From contig CM055900.1 in NCBI GenBank assembly GCA_029582155.1, positions 46,427,736 through 46,491,735 on the forward strand: a DNA stretch of 64,000 bases. Reading direction: 5' to 3'. Positions 50,178 through 63,123 of this stretch are shown piece by piece (the first letter of the stretch is position 1; every line of letters begins with the position of its first letter). A program made the position numbers and the translations under genes. The DNA comes from Panopea generosa (taxonomy: Eukaryota; Mollusca; Bivalvia; Adapedonta; Hiatellidae). The notes under the pieces were generated by a model. That model worked only from the letters and a program-made list of their open reading frames with translations. It had not been told where the DNA came from and made no database searches.

Positions 50178-50635
50178 AGGTGTAACCCCACCATTGATTT
50201 TTGTTCTTTATTCTATAGTAAATAATAAAAGTTTGAAGGCTTGTCATTCATAGAGGGTCCCAAATGAAAGAAGTGAAACCTACATTTTACTGTTTGTCAA
50301 CCTCTGCACTATCAAAATATGATGAGAAAAGTAGGGGTCATGTGTCATATAAGAGATTTTTTTTCTGCTCAGTGTGTACACTGGTGACAAAGTGAAAGTA
50401 GACTTCCGAAATCATGAATTCATACCCCAATTTCCAAGCATCCTTTTTTTTTTCTAAATTCACAATTCAAACATGACAATGCTATCAAAATGTTCCAAAT
50501 ACATCAATAATGCCATTCAAATAAAAAAAAATGAGCATTAAAAATAGGAAAATGCATTTTTAAAGAAGAAGAATTGAGGATTATTTACAACCGCCCACGG
50601 AAGCACTTCCTTTTTGCAATGGTGGCACTATGCCT
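50178..50635. repeat. Direct repeat copy 2
   Basis: See copy 1. Same orientation, 922 bp downstream. The spacer between them (49731-50177) is unrelated AT-rich sequence. Confidence 0.9.
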
Positions 50636-50965
50636 TATCTGGTGAACGCTCACTTGAAGTAGTGACAGCGAGCTATCGAGCTCTCAATATTGAGACAGAT
50701 GTATGTACACGCTGGTTTATAACAACGAGCTACTGAGCGCTCCTTTCATGCGTTGAGCTGACGATCTTGCGAACGCTCGTTGTGACATTGAGCTACTGTG
50801 GTCCTGAGCTAGTGAACGCTCGTAATTGAGTGAGCTGCATTGAGCCACTGAGCGCTCGTTTATGTTATTGAGCTCTCGTTTATGTTAGTGAGCTCTCGTT
50901 TATGTCAATGAGCTATTGTGCACTTGTTTATTGCATTGAGCCACTGAGCGTTCAAACAGGCGTGT
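50636..50965. repeat. GAGC/GCTC-rich degenerate minisatellite
   Basis: Variants of attgagctactgagcgctcg and ttatgttattgagctctcg recur with irregular spacing of about 20-45 bp. Richer in GC than the surroundings. Confidence 0.75.
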
Positions 50966-51304
50966 ATTATTATTTAACTGCCCGGCCGAACGATCTGTTG
51001 TATTTAATATAGATATGTTATGTTAGTATTTTGATTAATTAGCTGATTCTCAGTCTATAACTGAGGGACCCACACAAATCATTTGTAACAATCAAACTCA
51101 TCATTATTTTTTAGCAGTTAGCCCAGTCTAAATTGAGAAATTGTTATTGATGTGTGTATATAAATATATAACGCTACCATTTTTATTATTGTCTTGCACA
51201 CTGTATGCACTAACATAGCTTTGCCACGTTACAACAACATCATGAATCATCGCTGCTTGTGCGAAGAAATATTATCCTTGCGACAACACAGTTTTGTGTC
51301 ATAA

Positions 51305-51510
51305 AGTGACCCATATATATACATACAGAACAAAACCTGTGTCGAGGGAATTAATTATTAATTTAGTCCATCCATGTCATATATATACACACAGAACAAA
51401 ACCTGTGTCGAGGGAACGAATTATTGATTTAATCCATCCATGGCATATATATATGTATACACACAGAACAAAACCTGTGTCGAGGAAATGAATTATTGAT
51501 TTTGTCCATC
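51305..51510. repeat. 66-72-bp tandem repeat, three copies
   Basis: agaacaaaacctgtgtcgag recurs at spacings of 66 and 72 bp, with a variable (TA)n part in each unit. Confidence 0.9.
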
Positions 51511-52380
51511 CATATATTGCGTCTGATCGAGTTGGAAGGATAGACATAATGAGTTATTGTTTTGCACAAATGTCATGTCCATCAAAACCTGATGTGATGT
51601 TTACAGTGCACTTTCTTTTAATTAACACAGATTAATGGGAAACATGTTCACGTTTGGGGTTTGCATGGGTAGTCATCTGAAGTTTTTAATTCGATTCTAT
51701 ACATAATATAAAGACACGGCACCATTGATATAATGTCACAATTCCTCTGGCTGCTAGAGACTTTCTCAGTAATTCAGCCATTTGAATGAATATAGGGAAA
51801 ATGTATCTATTTTCTAATCATTCAAACACTTCCTCTTGTAAAATAAGAATTCCGATCCTTAATTTTCTTATATAATTATGTCTGCAAATATACTTGGTCT
51901 GAGAAGGCAAACTGCATATAGTAGCCAAGAGTTAAGAAGTATATGCAAATCACCAGGTATCCAATTTGACATTTAATTTAATATACGTTTTTCGACTTTC
52001 TTTGACTTTATGTATACAGCAAAGCTTTTTTTAAAATCGGTATGCACCAATACTTTTATCATTCTTTGAACTGCTTTGTAGTGGTATATACAACATCCCA
52101 ATGATTTGATACCATCTTATCTGAGTTGTATATTTGATAAGTTCATGTGTGTATTGAAAGCAGTCAAGCTTTGATTTTTTTTATGTACATTATCAAATAA
52201 CGTTGTGGGAAACCTTTGGACAATGATCCACACTAGACAAAAGCAACTCAGTCCCATTATTCATACAGTTTTCAACAAGAATATTTTAAATTTAACCAGA
52301 GTCCAATTATTCATCTAGGATAATGTGTCATACTTCCGCTATTTCAAAATTTTAAATTCCTTTCGCACTACGTAAAATTT
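51511..52380. other. AT-rich intergenic DNA
   Basis: No exon or repeat recognised. Confidence 0.35.
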
Positions 52381-52449
52381 ACTATTTTATATTAAGTGTA
52401 GTATTTTACTTTTGTCCAATTGAGATGCTTAGAAATGGAATCACACACA

Positions 52450-52730
52450 ATGTTAAAGGGAGTATATCAAAATTTTAAAATTTACTTAAAACATGTTTTA
52501 CCCCATGGCCTCGTATTGCCAGATATATATCATTTATACATGCCAAAATAATATATTTAAAAGTGTGTTTTTTTTAATTTGGGCTACGCACCTATGTAAG
52601 GCTAAAATAGATTTCCTACATAATGGCAACCTATTTTTTTGACGTATTAAAAGAGTCACGTGATTTTATTTTGATTTCAGTTTGATCCGTTATACAGGTT
52701 TCCACGTAGTAAACATGTTTTCATCATAGA
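52450..52730. repeat. Dispersed repeat shared with 63900-64000
   Basis: gagtcacgtgattttat, ttttgatttcagtt and the ccgttatacag block match 63934-63985. The copy at the right edge runs out of the window. Confidence 0.6.
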
Positions 52731-53929
52731 AATACTCAGCATGACGATGCGAAGATCATAAAACTGTATTCAAGTGCTGTCTATTTTAAAATTGGGGTTT
52801 GTTTCAAGTTTACCTCTCCAATTAGCATATCGATTGGTCACATACTAAATTATTTTGTTTATTTTTATTAATGATAATGAGATACTTTTCATCCAATTTG
52901 ACAAAAAAACTAAGACATTAATGGCGCTTTATCCTGATACACTCCCTTTAAATAACGCAACGAAAACAGCGGGTGCTAGAGTATGCACAAAGCCACACAA
53001 AACACTTTTCGACGATTCAAACTCTGACATTAATATCCAGTTTGACCAGTTAAAGAACTAGTCCAAGAAATTATAGTTATGTAACTACTTTATAATTTTT
53101 TAAATTAATCCAATGATAATGTCGGGTAGAGAGTAATCTTTGTCAATACTATATCCGGCATTATTAATCCAATGTGGCCTGCACAAATACTGTGTAAATT
53201 TGTGGAAGATCCAGTGCGCACAATCTAAAGGTGCACAGACAGATGGACGGCGAACAGCACACACAGGTCCGTTACCATACCTAAGCCTCAGGTGAGCTAA
53301 ACAGAAGTTTTATTCTTTTGTTTCATTCTTTAGCAGAGGATATTGGTTGCCTCAACTTTATATGTAGGTTACGCACTAAAACCAATTTGAAATTTACATT
53401 GTGCAACATAAACATCACAATAACATAGTATAAATATACCTAAAATGAAAACTTAACATTGACTTCAAAAAAATATATATTTTACTGATATTTGTATATT
53501 CATAGCTGGGGTTTTTTTTATCGAAGTTTTAATGCTATATCAATGTTTTGTGCACTTTACTGGGAAATAAACCAGACATTTTATGTTTGTTTTTAAACAA
53601 TTTATTGAGGAGAAATGGAAATTCAAGAGAAAAGAAATTGATCACACAACATTAAAAAAAGACAATTACAATCCTCATTGCGGTGAATCGCCAATAAAAC
53701 AGTTATGAAACTGGAATGATGTCATATTTTGAACTCTTTATGTACTTATATAGATTCGTATTGTTCTTTATAAGGACTATTAACATCAAGCTATAACTCA
53801 ATATAGATATGACTTCCTTTATAAATAGGACGTTGACCAGATAAAATAAAAAAGATATATGATTTCAGTTTTTATAACATGATATTTTGAAAATCACAAA
53901 CAGTAAATTATATAATATAGAGTAAAAAA

Positions 53930-54030
53930 AGATCCACAAATAGTTATACAAATAAAGAGTCCGGCTCCAAGACATATGATCGAACATCCGCTCCTAGGTA
54001 CGATGCTCTTCCACTAGACCACGATTTGTT
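53930..54030 (-). repeat. tRNA-like SINE head
   Basis: On the - strand, tggtctagtggaagagc (box A) and atgttcgatca (box B). Arms do not pair as in a true tRNA. Confidence 0.45.
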
Positions 54031-54179
54031 ACAAGTGTAAACTGACAGCTATAATTACACAGTTTGAATGGCAAACGATTCATTTCTTTTTAAAATTGCA
54101 ATTGGACATCATAAACAGGCAGACATATAAAGAAATAGCACTACTGATAACATATACTTGTATTCTAAAAAAAGCCATC

Positions 54180-55005
54180 TTCACATAAAAGTGGCAAAAC
54201 AAATATATGATTTTGTCATTATACTTCATACGAAATATTTGCGTGTAAAACATCGCCTTAGCAGTGATTATAGAACACACATGGTTCAAAATTTTATTTT
54301 TACATGATTAAATCAGTAACTAATGATATATATTATTTCAATATACATAAACTATAGAAAATATCGCATAAATATGCCTTTATCTTCTTATTCGTTGATT
54401 AATGAATATAAATTTCGATTACATACAGGGCGAATGTTATTTTAAATCATATCAAATATATCATAGGTATACGCGTTTATTCTAACTCGCTTCATATAAA
54501 TGAATATTAAGTCCCATTACACATGGAGCGACAATGATATTAAACCAAAATATATACCATATACGTGCAAGTATACAGGTATATTCTTTTTCGACAATTA
54601 GCAAATATCAATTTGTATTACACATATAACGTGGTTTTAAACTATAGTAAATATCACATCCGTATTTTATTTGCTAATTAACTTTCTTTAATTAACTATC
54701 GAATTTAAATTCCCGACATTATCAAGTACAGTCATTTAAACATAATACAAACAATTATCCGGAAATTTAATTCGGATAAATAAACAAGTTAACAAATACA
54801 ACTTAATAAAATGATATAATAATGAATTATTTTAAGCTGAATTTATTTTTTTTCTATAAAAGCTTTGATTAAAATCTAGACAACTTTCTTTTCATCGCTT
54901 AGTACGATATGTACTCTCAAGAGTCAAGTGTTAAACTGACTGAAGTGATACAGATGCCACATAAAAAATAACATTAAGACTATGAAACGTCAATTATGAA
55001 TAAAC
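54180..55005 (-). other. AGMO-B 3' flank / probable 3' UTR
   Basis: Read on the - strand it shares gcatctgtatcac near the stop and the block near 54185-54245 with the AGMO-A 3' flank. AATAAA candidates (TTTATT on +) lie near 54842 and 54293. Confidence 0.5.
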
Positions 55006-55258
55006 TTATTTATCTTTTTTCTCAACTGAAGCACCTTGCTTCATTGTCTCGTTGCTGGTTCCATTGTTCATACTTTCTTCGTCTTTCCTCATCATTTGCA
55101 CAATAGCCAAAGCCATTGAAAAAGCAAATACAAACTGGAAACCATACATAAACACTGGCCTATATCCTTTCTCGCCATAGAAACCGACCTGGCACATAAC
55201 CATGTCGCCAATTATGAACAACGCACATCGCACCATCTCGTACATCCAGGCTGTACGA
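55006..55258 (-). CDS. AGMO: AGMO-B exon 11, C-terminus
   Basis: Contains AWMYEMVRCALF, the same final membrane segment as copy A ([20 protein letters not shown]) and a divergent charged tail, then TAA. Confidence 0.92.
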
Positions 55259-57038
55259 CTGTAAGTACACACACAACAATATTAACCATTTTATAAGTGT
55301 ATGTTGAAATCATTGAAAGTTTTTCGATTATTCAGATTTTTTACAATTGCACTAACAGTGCCGTGCATAATGCTTATTTCATGTTTGATCTTAGATGCAT
55401 CCGGTGTATTAGGAATAGCATTAAACATATATAAAATTGAATGAGATATTACAGAAGTAGAAGCAATACAATAAACTTTATAAAAAAAAGAACTTTTGAG
55501 TAAATATAAAAAACATTTGGTAATGTTTGCACAATATATTTTACATTTATGCCATAATGACGGCATGAGACAAGGGCAACAGGTCGACAAATCTTAAGTT
55601 TTTCGTGCTGGTCGGTCGAGAGAGCAACATTTTACGAGCTGATGATACTTGTTACCAGTATAAAATAAAAATACTGGTTCGGTCACTTGAGCGAGCGACC
55701 AAACCGAATAAAAGGGCCACTTTAAAAATTGACTGTGGACGCTGCCATATTGAAACGTCAAGATTCCGTTTTAAAAACAAATGCATTCGCCATAGGAGGT
55801 CGCCATTGCTTTTCAAAAAAGTGTCTTTTGGGACCGGGTTGTACTAAAACCAGGCTAGGTTCTGGCTTACCGGCCATTTTCCGTCTGCATTTACAAGGCA
55901 AATGCGGTATGTGTAATGATTATGGTGTTTTAATGCACTAATATATAGCAAACTATAGTGCCTTATTTAATGCAATAATTTGAAAATATTATGCATTGCT
56001 ATTTGCATATCAAACAAGAAAATATTGAAAATAAAACCCAAATATTTAAGTATTAAAACTTATCTTTTTGACGATTATTCGCCGTTTTCGACATATTCGT
56101 GAAAAGGCTAGCGATTAAACCTGTGCGGTCCGAGAATTTCTAGATTAGTAACTAAGATAAAGGATCTCCACTGGCCCGGTAACTGACCAAACATTGACGA
56201 GCTAAACGGTGATGCTTCCCACAGAGCTTGTGTAAGTGCGGTGAGGATTGCGATAAAAACTGATTTTACAATACACGCTGCCCCTAGCTCGAGTTATAAA
56301 ACGCGCTATGATTTTCATAGCTATAATTTATAAATCTTGCCAAGGGTTTGAAAAAACAACTGAACTCATGATGCATTGAATGGGTCACATTGTGACCAGT
56401 TATTATTATGCAATATATGTAAAGCACATATGTGTCATAAAACATGGTTATCATTATGCATTATTAGAACGACACACATGTGCCATAAATGTTTTATACA
56501 TTACATCTTCAGAAGCAAGGCACACATGTGCCATAATATCAATAACATATATTGCAAATATTCAAATAATACCGAAAAAAAAAAAAATGTGAAGGGTTCG
56601 ATAGAATACGCCATAAAGGAAGAACTATGATAATAGTTCTAGAAATGAATGACTACAAAAGACGACCATGTAAAAGTGCCTTCCCCTTGACATGCGCAAC
56701 GTAAGCATATACTTTTACCATCGTAAAACAAGTGGTGCCTAGAGAAAACGACGTGCACCATACATCGTTGAACCTTGTCCACGACGTACAACCAAGACGT
56801 TGTATTTTGAATAATGGAAAGTAATGACTTTCGCATATATATGTAAATCATAAAATGTTGAATTGTGAATATCTGCCATCATGACATTATTGCATGTTTT
56901 ATATTAGCGCGGCATAAAACCTGTGTGCAATAACAATGCATATGGCAAGTGGAAGTGAATCAACTATGCAAGTGTCCTCCAGTCTTTCGTTTGCACCACT
57001 AAAACGAGTATATATTATTAATCTGTATACAATTGATG

Positions 57039-57099
<61 letters not shown>

Positions 57100-60000
57100 G
57101 TTAGCGTCCTTTTAAAGCCATATAAATCTAAGACACGATCAGTAAACCTAACCACTCTTTCCTGGGATCCTGGAAGGTTAACAAGTACTCGAGCATACCC
57201 CATCCTCGAAAAGTAACTGATACCTTTCCTACTTGAATCAGCTATGGAAGGCGAATGATAATGAAATGCAATGTCGTATATCAATCATCTAGGATACTGT
57301 GCACGGACGGGGGTATAAACTCACGACTCCTGGATAGAAAGTCAAGACGTTCTAGCGACAGAGCTAATCGGGTCTGGCAAACAATCTGTATACAAAGTCA
57401 TATAACTCGTATGATTTATAGCGTATTCATAGTTTACACAACTTACCTGTCATCAAACAGACGACCCATACATGTGAGGTTTATGAAGCAGTAGACAGTG
57501 AAAAAACAAACAGAGGTCTGAGACAGCGTCTATGTAACACATGAAAACAAATGCATGAATATGATATAAATGTAGAGAAAATAAAGTCAACAATATACTA
57601 GTGATACAAAAACTAACGAATCACACAAAATGTATAAGCTTGAAATGTTAACATTAATAATGCGATAATAAATAATAAAGCAAGTTAAGTTTGGTAAATG
57701 TGTGTCCATTGAATATATTCCATTTGGTTTTATAAGTTATTATATATGCTGTGTACAATTCAACATGGCATTTTAGGATACTGCACGCGACTCTTTAGAA
57801 CACTGTTGCGGAGTTATGTTACTAATCAAGACCGTTAATTCAGATTTTGGAATGTTTGGCAGGAGTTTCGTCATGCTCAACATGTGTATCAATATTATCA
57901 TAGTATGAGTTTTGGTTGGGCTCCAGCATTTATTAATGTGTCCTCTGTGGTCGAAAGGTCGTAGGTTCGAATACCGCTCGGTCCAAAAGCTTGATGTGAG
58001 AAAGTTTGCCAGTGACATTTGGACGAACGGTGTGATTATATACAGAATATTCCGATGTCTTTATTCACCAACTAAATTGGATATGCCTTTTATGACTTCA
58101 AATAGTTTCCATCAGAACTATATTACCAGAAGCAAAAGTGAAAACTAATAATAACAGTAGGACGAGTTAGTGATAAATACGTGAACCACATACGTGAATC
58201 ATATAAAACCGCTGTATGGGACGTGAAATGTACATCTTAGTTGTATTTGTATACTTGTGATTATCATATGAGCAACATATACTATCAACTCGTATGAGAG
58301 TAAAGTATATATATTTTTTTATAATATCGAGGGATGAATGCGAAAACGGTTAAAGTACAAATAAATAAACAAGAATTGGAATAATATGTCTCGCTGTGTC
58401 CGCTTTGACCGTTAATACACTCAAGGAAGAGAAAACAATTAAAATACAATAAAAAAAATGGCCGCATGTATCTGTAAAACTCAACTTATTGTTTTAATCC
58501 AGTAGTAACAGAGTAATGACATAACAACTTCCATAAAATATTAAAGATTGGTTATTTACAATAGTTATTTGATTTGATGTATTTAGTAACAGCCACGATT
58601 TGTAAAAATATGACACAAGAATTTGTATTATATTCATGCAAGAGTTTTCTAACTTGGTTAATGTAGAAGGTTTAATGACTTAGAAATATTGTAGGAAGAA
58701 TTGTGTGAAATATCCGATCAAATACATTAAAATATGTGATTTTTGAAATATGAACTTTATGGTAGTTGCACACGAAACTTCAACATATTTAAAAGATCTA
58801 ACCAGTATTTCTAAGTAAGACATATTTTAAAAATATATATAAAAATAAATAAATAAAAGTAACAAAAACAAAAAAATAAATAAAAAAATAAAAATTAACA
58901 TTTTTTTTAAATAAATTAAAAGAAAGAAAGTACTCAGTTTCTGCATTATATTATGTAATGCAGGGTGTTAGTTGTAACTATGATCCAAGTATGAGTGTCC
59001 TAGCACTAGTACTTATTGAGAAATATTGTAAAAACGAAAACTTGTCGTTGGAGGTTAATACAAAAATCAGCATCAAACAAAGTCAATGTCCATGAAATGT
59101 AGGTCATATTCAGCATCTGCAGTATATAATGTAATGCAGGGTGTTAGTTGTAACTATGATCCAAGTATGATTGTCCTAGCACCTGTACTTGTTGAGAAAT
59201 AGTGTTAAAACGAACACTTAACATTGGAGGTAAATGCAAAATTCAGCATCAAACAAATTGAATGGACCATGCAATGTAGGTCATACTCAACATCGGCAGT
59301 ATGTGATGCAGGGTGTTAGTTGTAACTATGATCGCTTTCACCCCTCGATATAGTCTATACATACTTTCTTTTTAACTGTGCTATGATGTAAACAAACCGC
59401 ATTGCTCCAATGAACCACTTCAAATTGGTTAAAATATAACTATAAAAACAATATTATTTATTGCCACTTTTATGATTTATGTCATACGCAATACATACTA
59501 CAAAAGAAAAAACTTACCATTTGCCGGGCCAACAACTCTTGATAACCTACGGTAGATAATGAAAAATGTACGAATACATACACCGACATCCACGTTGGTA
59601 AAATGATGTTGTATTGTTTCGCTGGAGTTTCTATCTAAAGATAAAATAACGGATAACATAGTGTCAGATTGTTCGCTTGAACGATCACCGGAAAAAAAGA
59701 GTTCTTAAACTTATTACACTTATAAATTAAATATTTCTAGAATGGTATTTAATACCATTGGTAACACATGACAGGTTATAGCTTTATTTGTAGAGGATTA
59801 CACCACAAGGGCACTGAGTAAACCAAACTTCCGTCCGCAAATAACTGGAAAACTTTTCACAGACCATTCTGGACAAAGCCGGGCTCGAACCCCACAACCT
59901 TAGTAATGAGAGTTTGGTGATAAAGAGACAGTATTGTCGTCGGCGGACATCAACATACAGAAATGATAATTCAACTCAGAGTATTAGTTTAGGTTATCTA

Positions 60001-63000
60001 TAATGAACACGCTACTAATTGTTTGTTTATAAAAGTCGGCATTAAATGTTAATTCAATGTTTATGTATTAGCCATCTGCGTATTAGAACAGATCTTCACA
60101 ATAAAATTTTGCGCATTTTTCAATACTTTGTTCCTAATAAAATGTCAGCTTTACATAGATATACACACATACACACACATATATATATATATATATATAT
60201 TATTTATTCTTAAAGTGACAGGTTCAATAAATGTTAGATGTACAACAATAGCAAACATTATAATAATTGTTAAGAAATACCCAGCCTAATAAAGCTGATC
60301 TGTCGCCTTTTATCCAGATTGCAATTACTTCATCAAATACATAAGATACTTACATGACATTGTTTAACATCGAAGACAAAAAAAGAAAAAGAAAAGAACA
60401 AAATAATAAAAATATAACATTTATCCATCAATGCAATGAATTAATGTTTAAATTTGTCTCGTTTTAAGTGCGCTTTCTAACTTTGTGAGAGATGTTATTG
60501 CATTTTTATATGTAATAGTATGTCAATTCAACCAATATATGAATGATTTGTATTACATAATTAATCAAATATTGCGTTCAAATGTTAACGTAAATTATCA
60601 AAATTAGGACAGCAAGATATGAAAAGCATTTCATCTTCAACAATACTCAAATTACTAAGCTTACAAACAGTTTGGTCTTTTTCAGAATGTATACCATTTG
60701 TCCATTTTGTCTTATAATTTGTAATAAACAAAAGTTGTCGGAGGGACAGCGCGCTCGACTATTCGAATATTTGTCACAAAAGTACAAATTTGATAGAGAC
60801 TGATGACAAATCCAAGCAAATAGAATTATCTGACTTACAAAATTGACGAAATTGAGTAGATCTTATAACTGCAATACCATGTAAGAAGTTCCAATCCAAT
60901 ACAAGCAGTGACTACTGAGTTATAAACTTTCTAAGTAAAATGAAAAGTCCCTTATTTGCAAAAGAAATCTGACAAAGTGTTATCCCATTTGATTAATTTA
61001 GTTGGTTTCATAACTACAAAGCCATGTGTAAAGTTTCATTCAAATACATTGAGTTGTTGGTGTGATATGAACTTGACGATACTTTGCACGCAAAACTTGA
61101 GTAAACAACAAGTCAAACAAGAGCAATACTTTGTATTATATTCATGCAAGAGTTATCTAACTTAGTTATTGTATTAGGGTGGATGACTGGGAAGGCTTGT
61201 GTAAATTCCAATCAAATACATTGAGTGGTTGCTGAGATATGGACTTTATGATTTTCTAAGTCAAACAAGGAATATAACTTGCATTTTATTTATGCAAAAG
61301 TTACGGAACCTCATTATTGTAGTAAGTTGGGTGACTGTGAAGTCTTGTTTGGAGTGTTTATCACATAAATTGAGTGGTTGGTAAGATATGGGCTCGATGA
61401 TACTTGCACGCAAACTTTAACCAGAATTTTCTAAGTCAAACAAGGGCAATAATATGCATTATATTAATTCTATAATTATCTAACTTGGTTATTGTAGTAG
61501 GCTTGTTGACTTGGTAGGTTTGTGTAAACTTTCAATCCGATACGTGTAATGGTTACTGAGATATGAACTTGATGATACTTGCACGCAAAACTTTAAACAG
61601 ATTTTCTAAGTCAAACAAGAGCAATTATTTACATTTTATTCCAATAAAAGTTATCTTACTTAGTTATTGTAGTAGGGTTAATGATTGGGAAGACTTGTGT
61701 AAAGTTTCAGTCAAATACATTGAGTGGTTGTCGGTATTCGGCAAAAATGTTTTACATTAGGTCAATACTTACCGATAAAAATATACACAATTTAAGGCAT
61801 ACTGCTATTGGTTATTGCTAAATCGGTGTTCAAACTGACGGTTATAGCAAAGATTGTCTATTTGTAATTCTAAATTGCAAGGTTGATCTGCCTAAGATGA
61901 ATGAAGTATATATTTCGGACTTTTAGATGACTTTTAAATTTTAAGTGGCATCGTAAAAAAATGTTTATTCTGTAACGAAATGGATGTAATAAGTTTATAT
62001 AAAAATAAATATTTACTGAAGTTCATTCTAGTGTTGCGTTTTAAGAGTATCTCAGTGTATTTATGTTAAATATTGTGTGCATGGAGACACACCATGTACT
62101 GGCTCTTTCCCAGTCCGAATACCTTTATTGCGAGTCCTCTCTTATCTCTAAGCATATGACGGTATTACATTTGATGATTTCAAATGTGACAAATAAATGG
62201 TATATTTTGTAGCGATTAAATGCATCAAAATATGTTTCAGTATATTCTTCATGTACAGTATGTCTATGTTTTTACTTTGCACAAGTCAAGTAAAGTTTTA
62301 ACTTCTTTACCAATACTCTAAGTTTACGGAGCCCCTTTTAACAATAATTGCTGCAAAAACAGGGATATTCTGGAATCGCAGGACAATATCGGACTTTGCG
62401 CTAGTATAAAATTCTAAAATGTGTCCCAGTTTTAACTTTACACAAAACATATCAACGTATCTTAAATATGCTATGTTACACGAAGACAACTACTACCTGA
62501 GGAATGTCGTTAATGTCACCGGTTCTTGGTTTCCCGGGTGACCAGCCTGGTCCATACAACACCGTCTTTATCTTGTTCATTAAGCCTTCCTGCTCAATCA
62601 CTCGACCAGCAAGGAATTGCAAGTAACCAAACTGTGAAAAAAATGGCTTATTTGTCGCATAATTTTAGAAGTTTTATTGACAGGCACATATAAAAGTATA
62701 TAGAAACTTTTGCCGGAGTTTTGACTTCAAGTCGTTTTTTTTTACAAAACATGATGTATTTTAAATAAATTTGTGTAACGATTTTATTTTTCAAGTTTAT
62801 TGTAAACCATCCCCAATACAGGCATTTTTCAATATTCATAATTTGCATAAGCTATTAAGCTTTTAAAACCTATAGACAAAGCTGTTAACTAGTGTTACAA
62901 CTGGTACGTTAAGAATAACATGTAGCTTTGAATAATAATATAGTTACATGTTACTTAAGGTCCTCTAATAAAATCAGTATTAAATTCAGTTAATAAAAAC

Positions 63001-63123
63001 ATCGTTGAACCAAAAGTATGGCTAAAACAATACAACAGATTACCTGTATGGCAAAAGGTTCAAATGTGTTGATAGGATGGGTCAGTCCATAGGCAACATC
63101 GTCGTCCTCCTTTGCGAATGTCC
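55006..63123 (-). CDS. AGMO: Alkylglycerol monooxygenase, copy B, exons 7-11 (5' part outside window)
   Basis: Second AGMO gene, on the - strand. Exons in transcript order: 63123-63044, 62631-62497, 59634-59518, 57529-57447, 55258-55006. Lengths (80, 135, 117, 83, 253 bp) and phases equal exons 7-11 of AGMO-A, and all borders are GT/AG. By my count 37 of 221 residues differ, 22 of them in the last exon. The histidine boxes (exons 3, 4, 6) lie beyond the right edge, so activity cannot be judged here. The frame is intact with a TAA stop at 55006-55008. Introns differ in length from copy A except intron 7 (412 versus 429 bp). The two genes converge with about 13.7 kb between stop codons. Confidence 0.93.
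55590..55900. repeat. Probable dispersed element in AGMO-B intron 10
   Basis: ggtcggtcgagagagc, tactggttcggtcacttgagcg and gaccaaaccg give a richer GC block with partly inverted motifs. Its boundaries are unclear. Confidence 0.25.
56370..56570. repeat. Dispersed repeat shared with 11590-11830
   Basis: attattatgcaatatatg and the gcacacatgtgccata theme repeated at about 50-bp spacing. Confidence 0.6.
57033..57382 (-). mobile_element. tRNA-derived SINE in AGMO-B intron 10, 13-bp TSD
   Basis: A head near 57300-57375 (degenerate box A and B), the family body, and a long (TCAA)n tail at 57041-57095, all on the - strand. The perfect repeat AATCTGTATACAA flanks it at 57020-57032 and 57383-57395. 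Confidence 0.9.
57447..57529 (-). CDS. AGMO: AGMO-B exon 10
   Basis: One residue of 27 differs from copy A (Thr for Ala). Acceptor acatag, donor gtaagt. Confidence 0.92.
57925..58020 (+). repeat. tRNA-like SINE fragment in AGMO-B intron 9
   Basis: A box-B-like gtaggttcgaata and the block aagtttgccagtgac, similar in style to 31005-31035. Confidence 0.4.
58600..58810 (+). repeat. Fragment of the 60736-61745 repeat family
   Basis: ttgtattatattcatgcaag, ttctaacttgg and atcaaatacatt match units of that array. Confidence 0.65.
58940..59340. repeat. About 175-bp tandem repeat in AGMO-B intron 9
   Basis: gcagggtgttagttgtaac recurs at spacings of 176 and 172 bp, with cctagcac, cattggag-like and aatgtaggtcata blocks between. 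Confidence 0.9.
59518..59634 (-). CDS. AGMO: AGMO-B exon 9
   Basis: Encodes [16 protein letters not shown] and GYQELLARQM; six of 39 residues differ from copy A. Acceptor ctttag, donor gtaagt. Confidence 0.92.
59810..59950 (-). repeat. tRNA-like repeat fragment in AGMO-B intron 8
   Basis: On the - strand, ggggttcgagccc (box B) with a degenerate head. Similar in style to 30915-31110. Confidence 0.4.
60160..60202. repeat. (CA)n/(TA)n microsatellite
   Basis: A short cacacatacacacaca run followed by (TA)n. Confidence 0.9.
60736..61745 (+). repeat. Tandem array of ~170-190-bp units in AGMO-B intron 8
   Basis: It begins tgtcggagggacagcg. About five units follow, each with caagagcaat or variant, atgcaagagttat, ttattgtagtaggg, tgtgtaaagtttc, aatacattgagtggttg and cacgcaaaactt. 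Unit identity is moderate, so it is old. Confidence 0.8.
62497..62631 (-). CDS. AGMO: AGMO-B exon 8
   Basis: Encodes [16 protein letters not shown] and YGPGWSPGKPRTG; six of 45 residues differ from copy A. Donor gtagta and the next bases of the intron are also similar to copy A. Confidence 0.92.
63044..63123 (-). CDS. AGMO: AGMO-B exon 7
   Basis: Encodes [20 protein letters not shown] and a short end; only two residues differ from copy A. Acceptor ttatacag as in copy A. Confidence 0.92.

Noticed and set aside
51294..51491. 65-codon frame with a repeated RTKPVSRE motif
   Set aside because: Falls entirely in the 66-bp tandem repeat.
55291..55590. 99-codon - strand frame in AGMO-B intron 10
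   Set aside because: Low-complexity, cysteine-scattered translation of intronic AT-rich DNA; probably chance.
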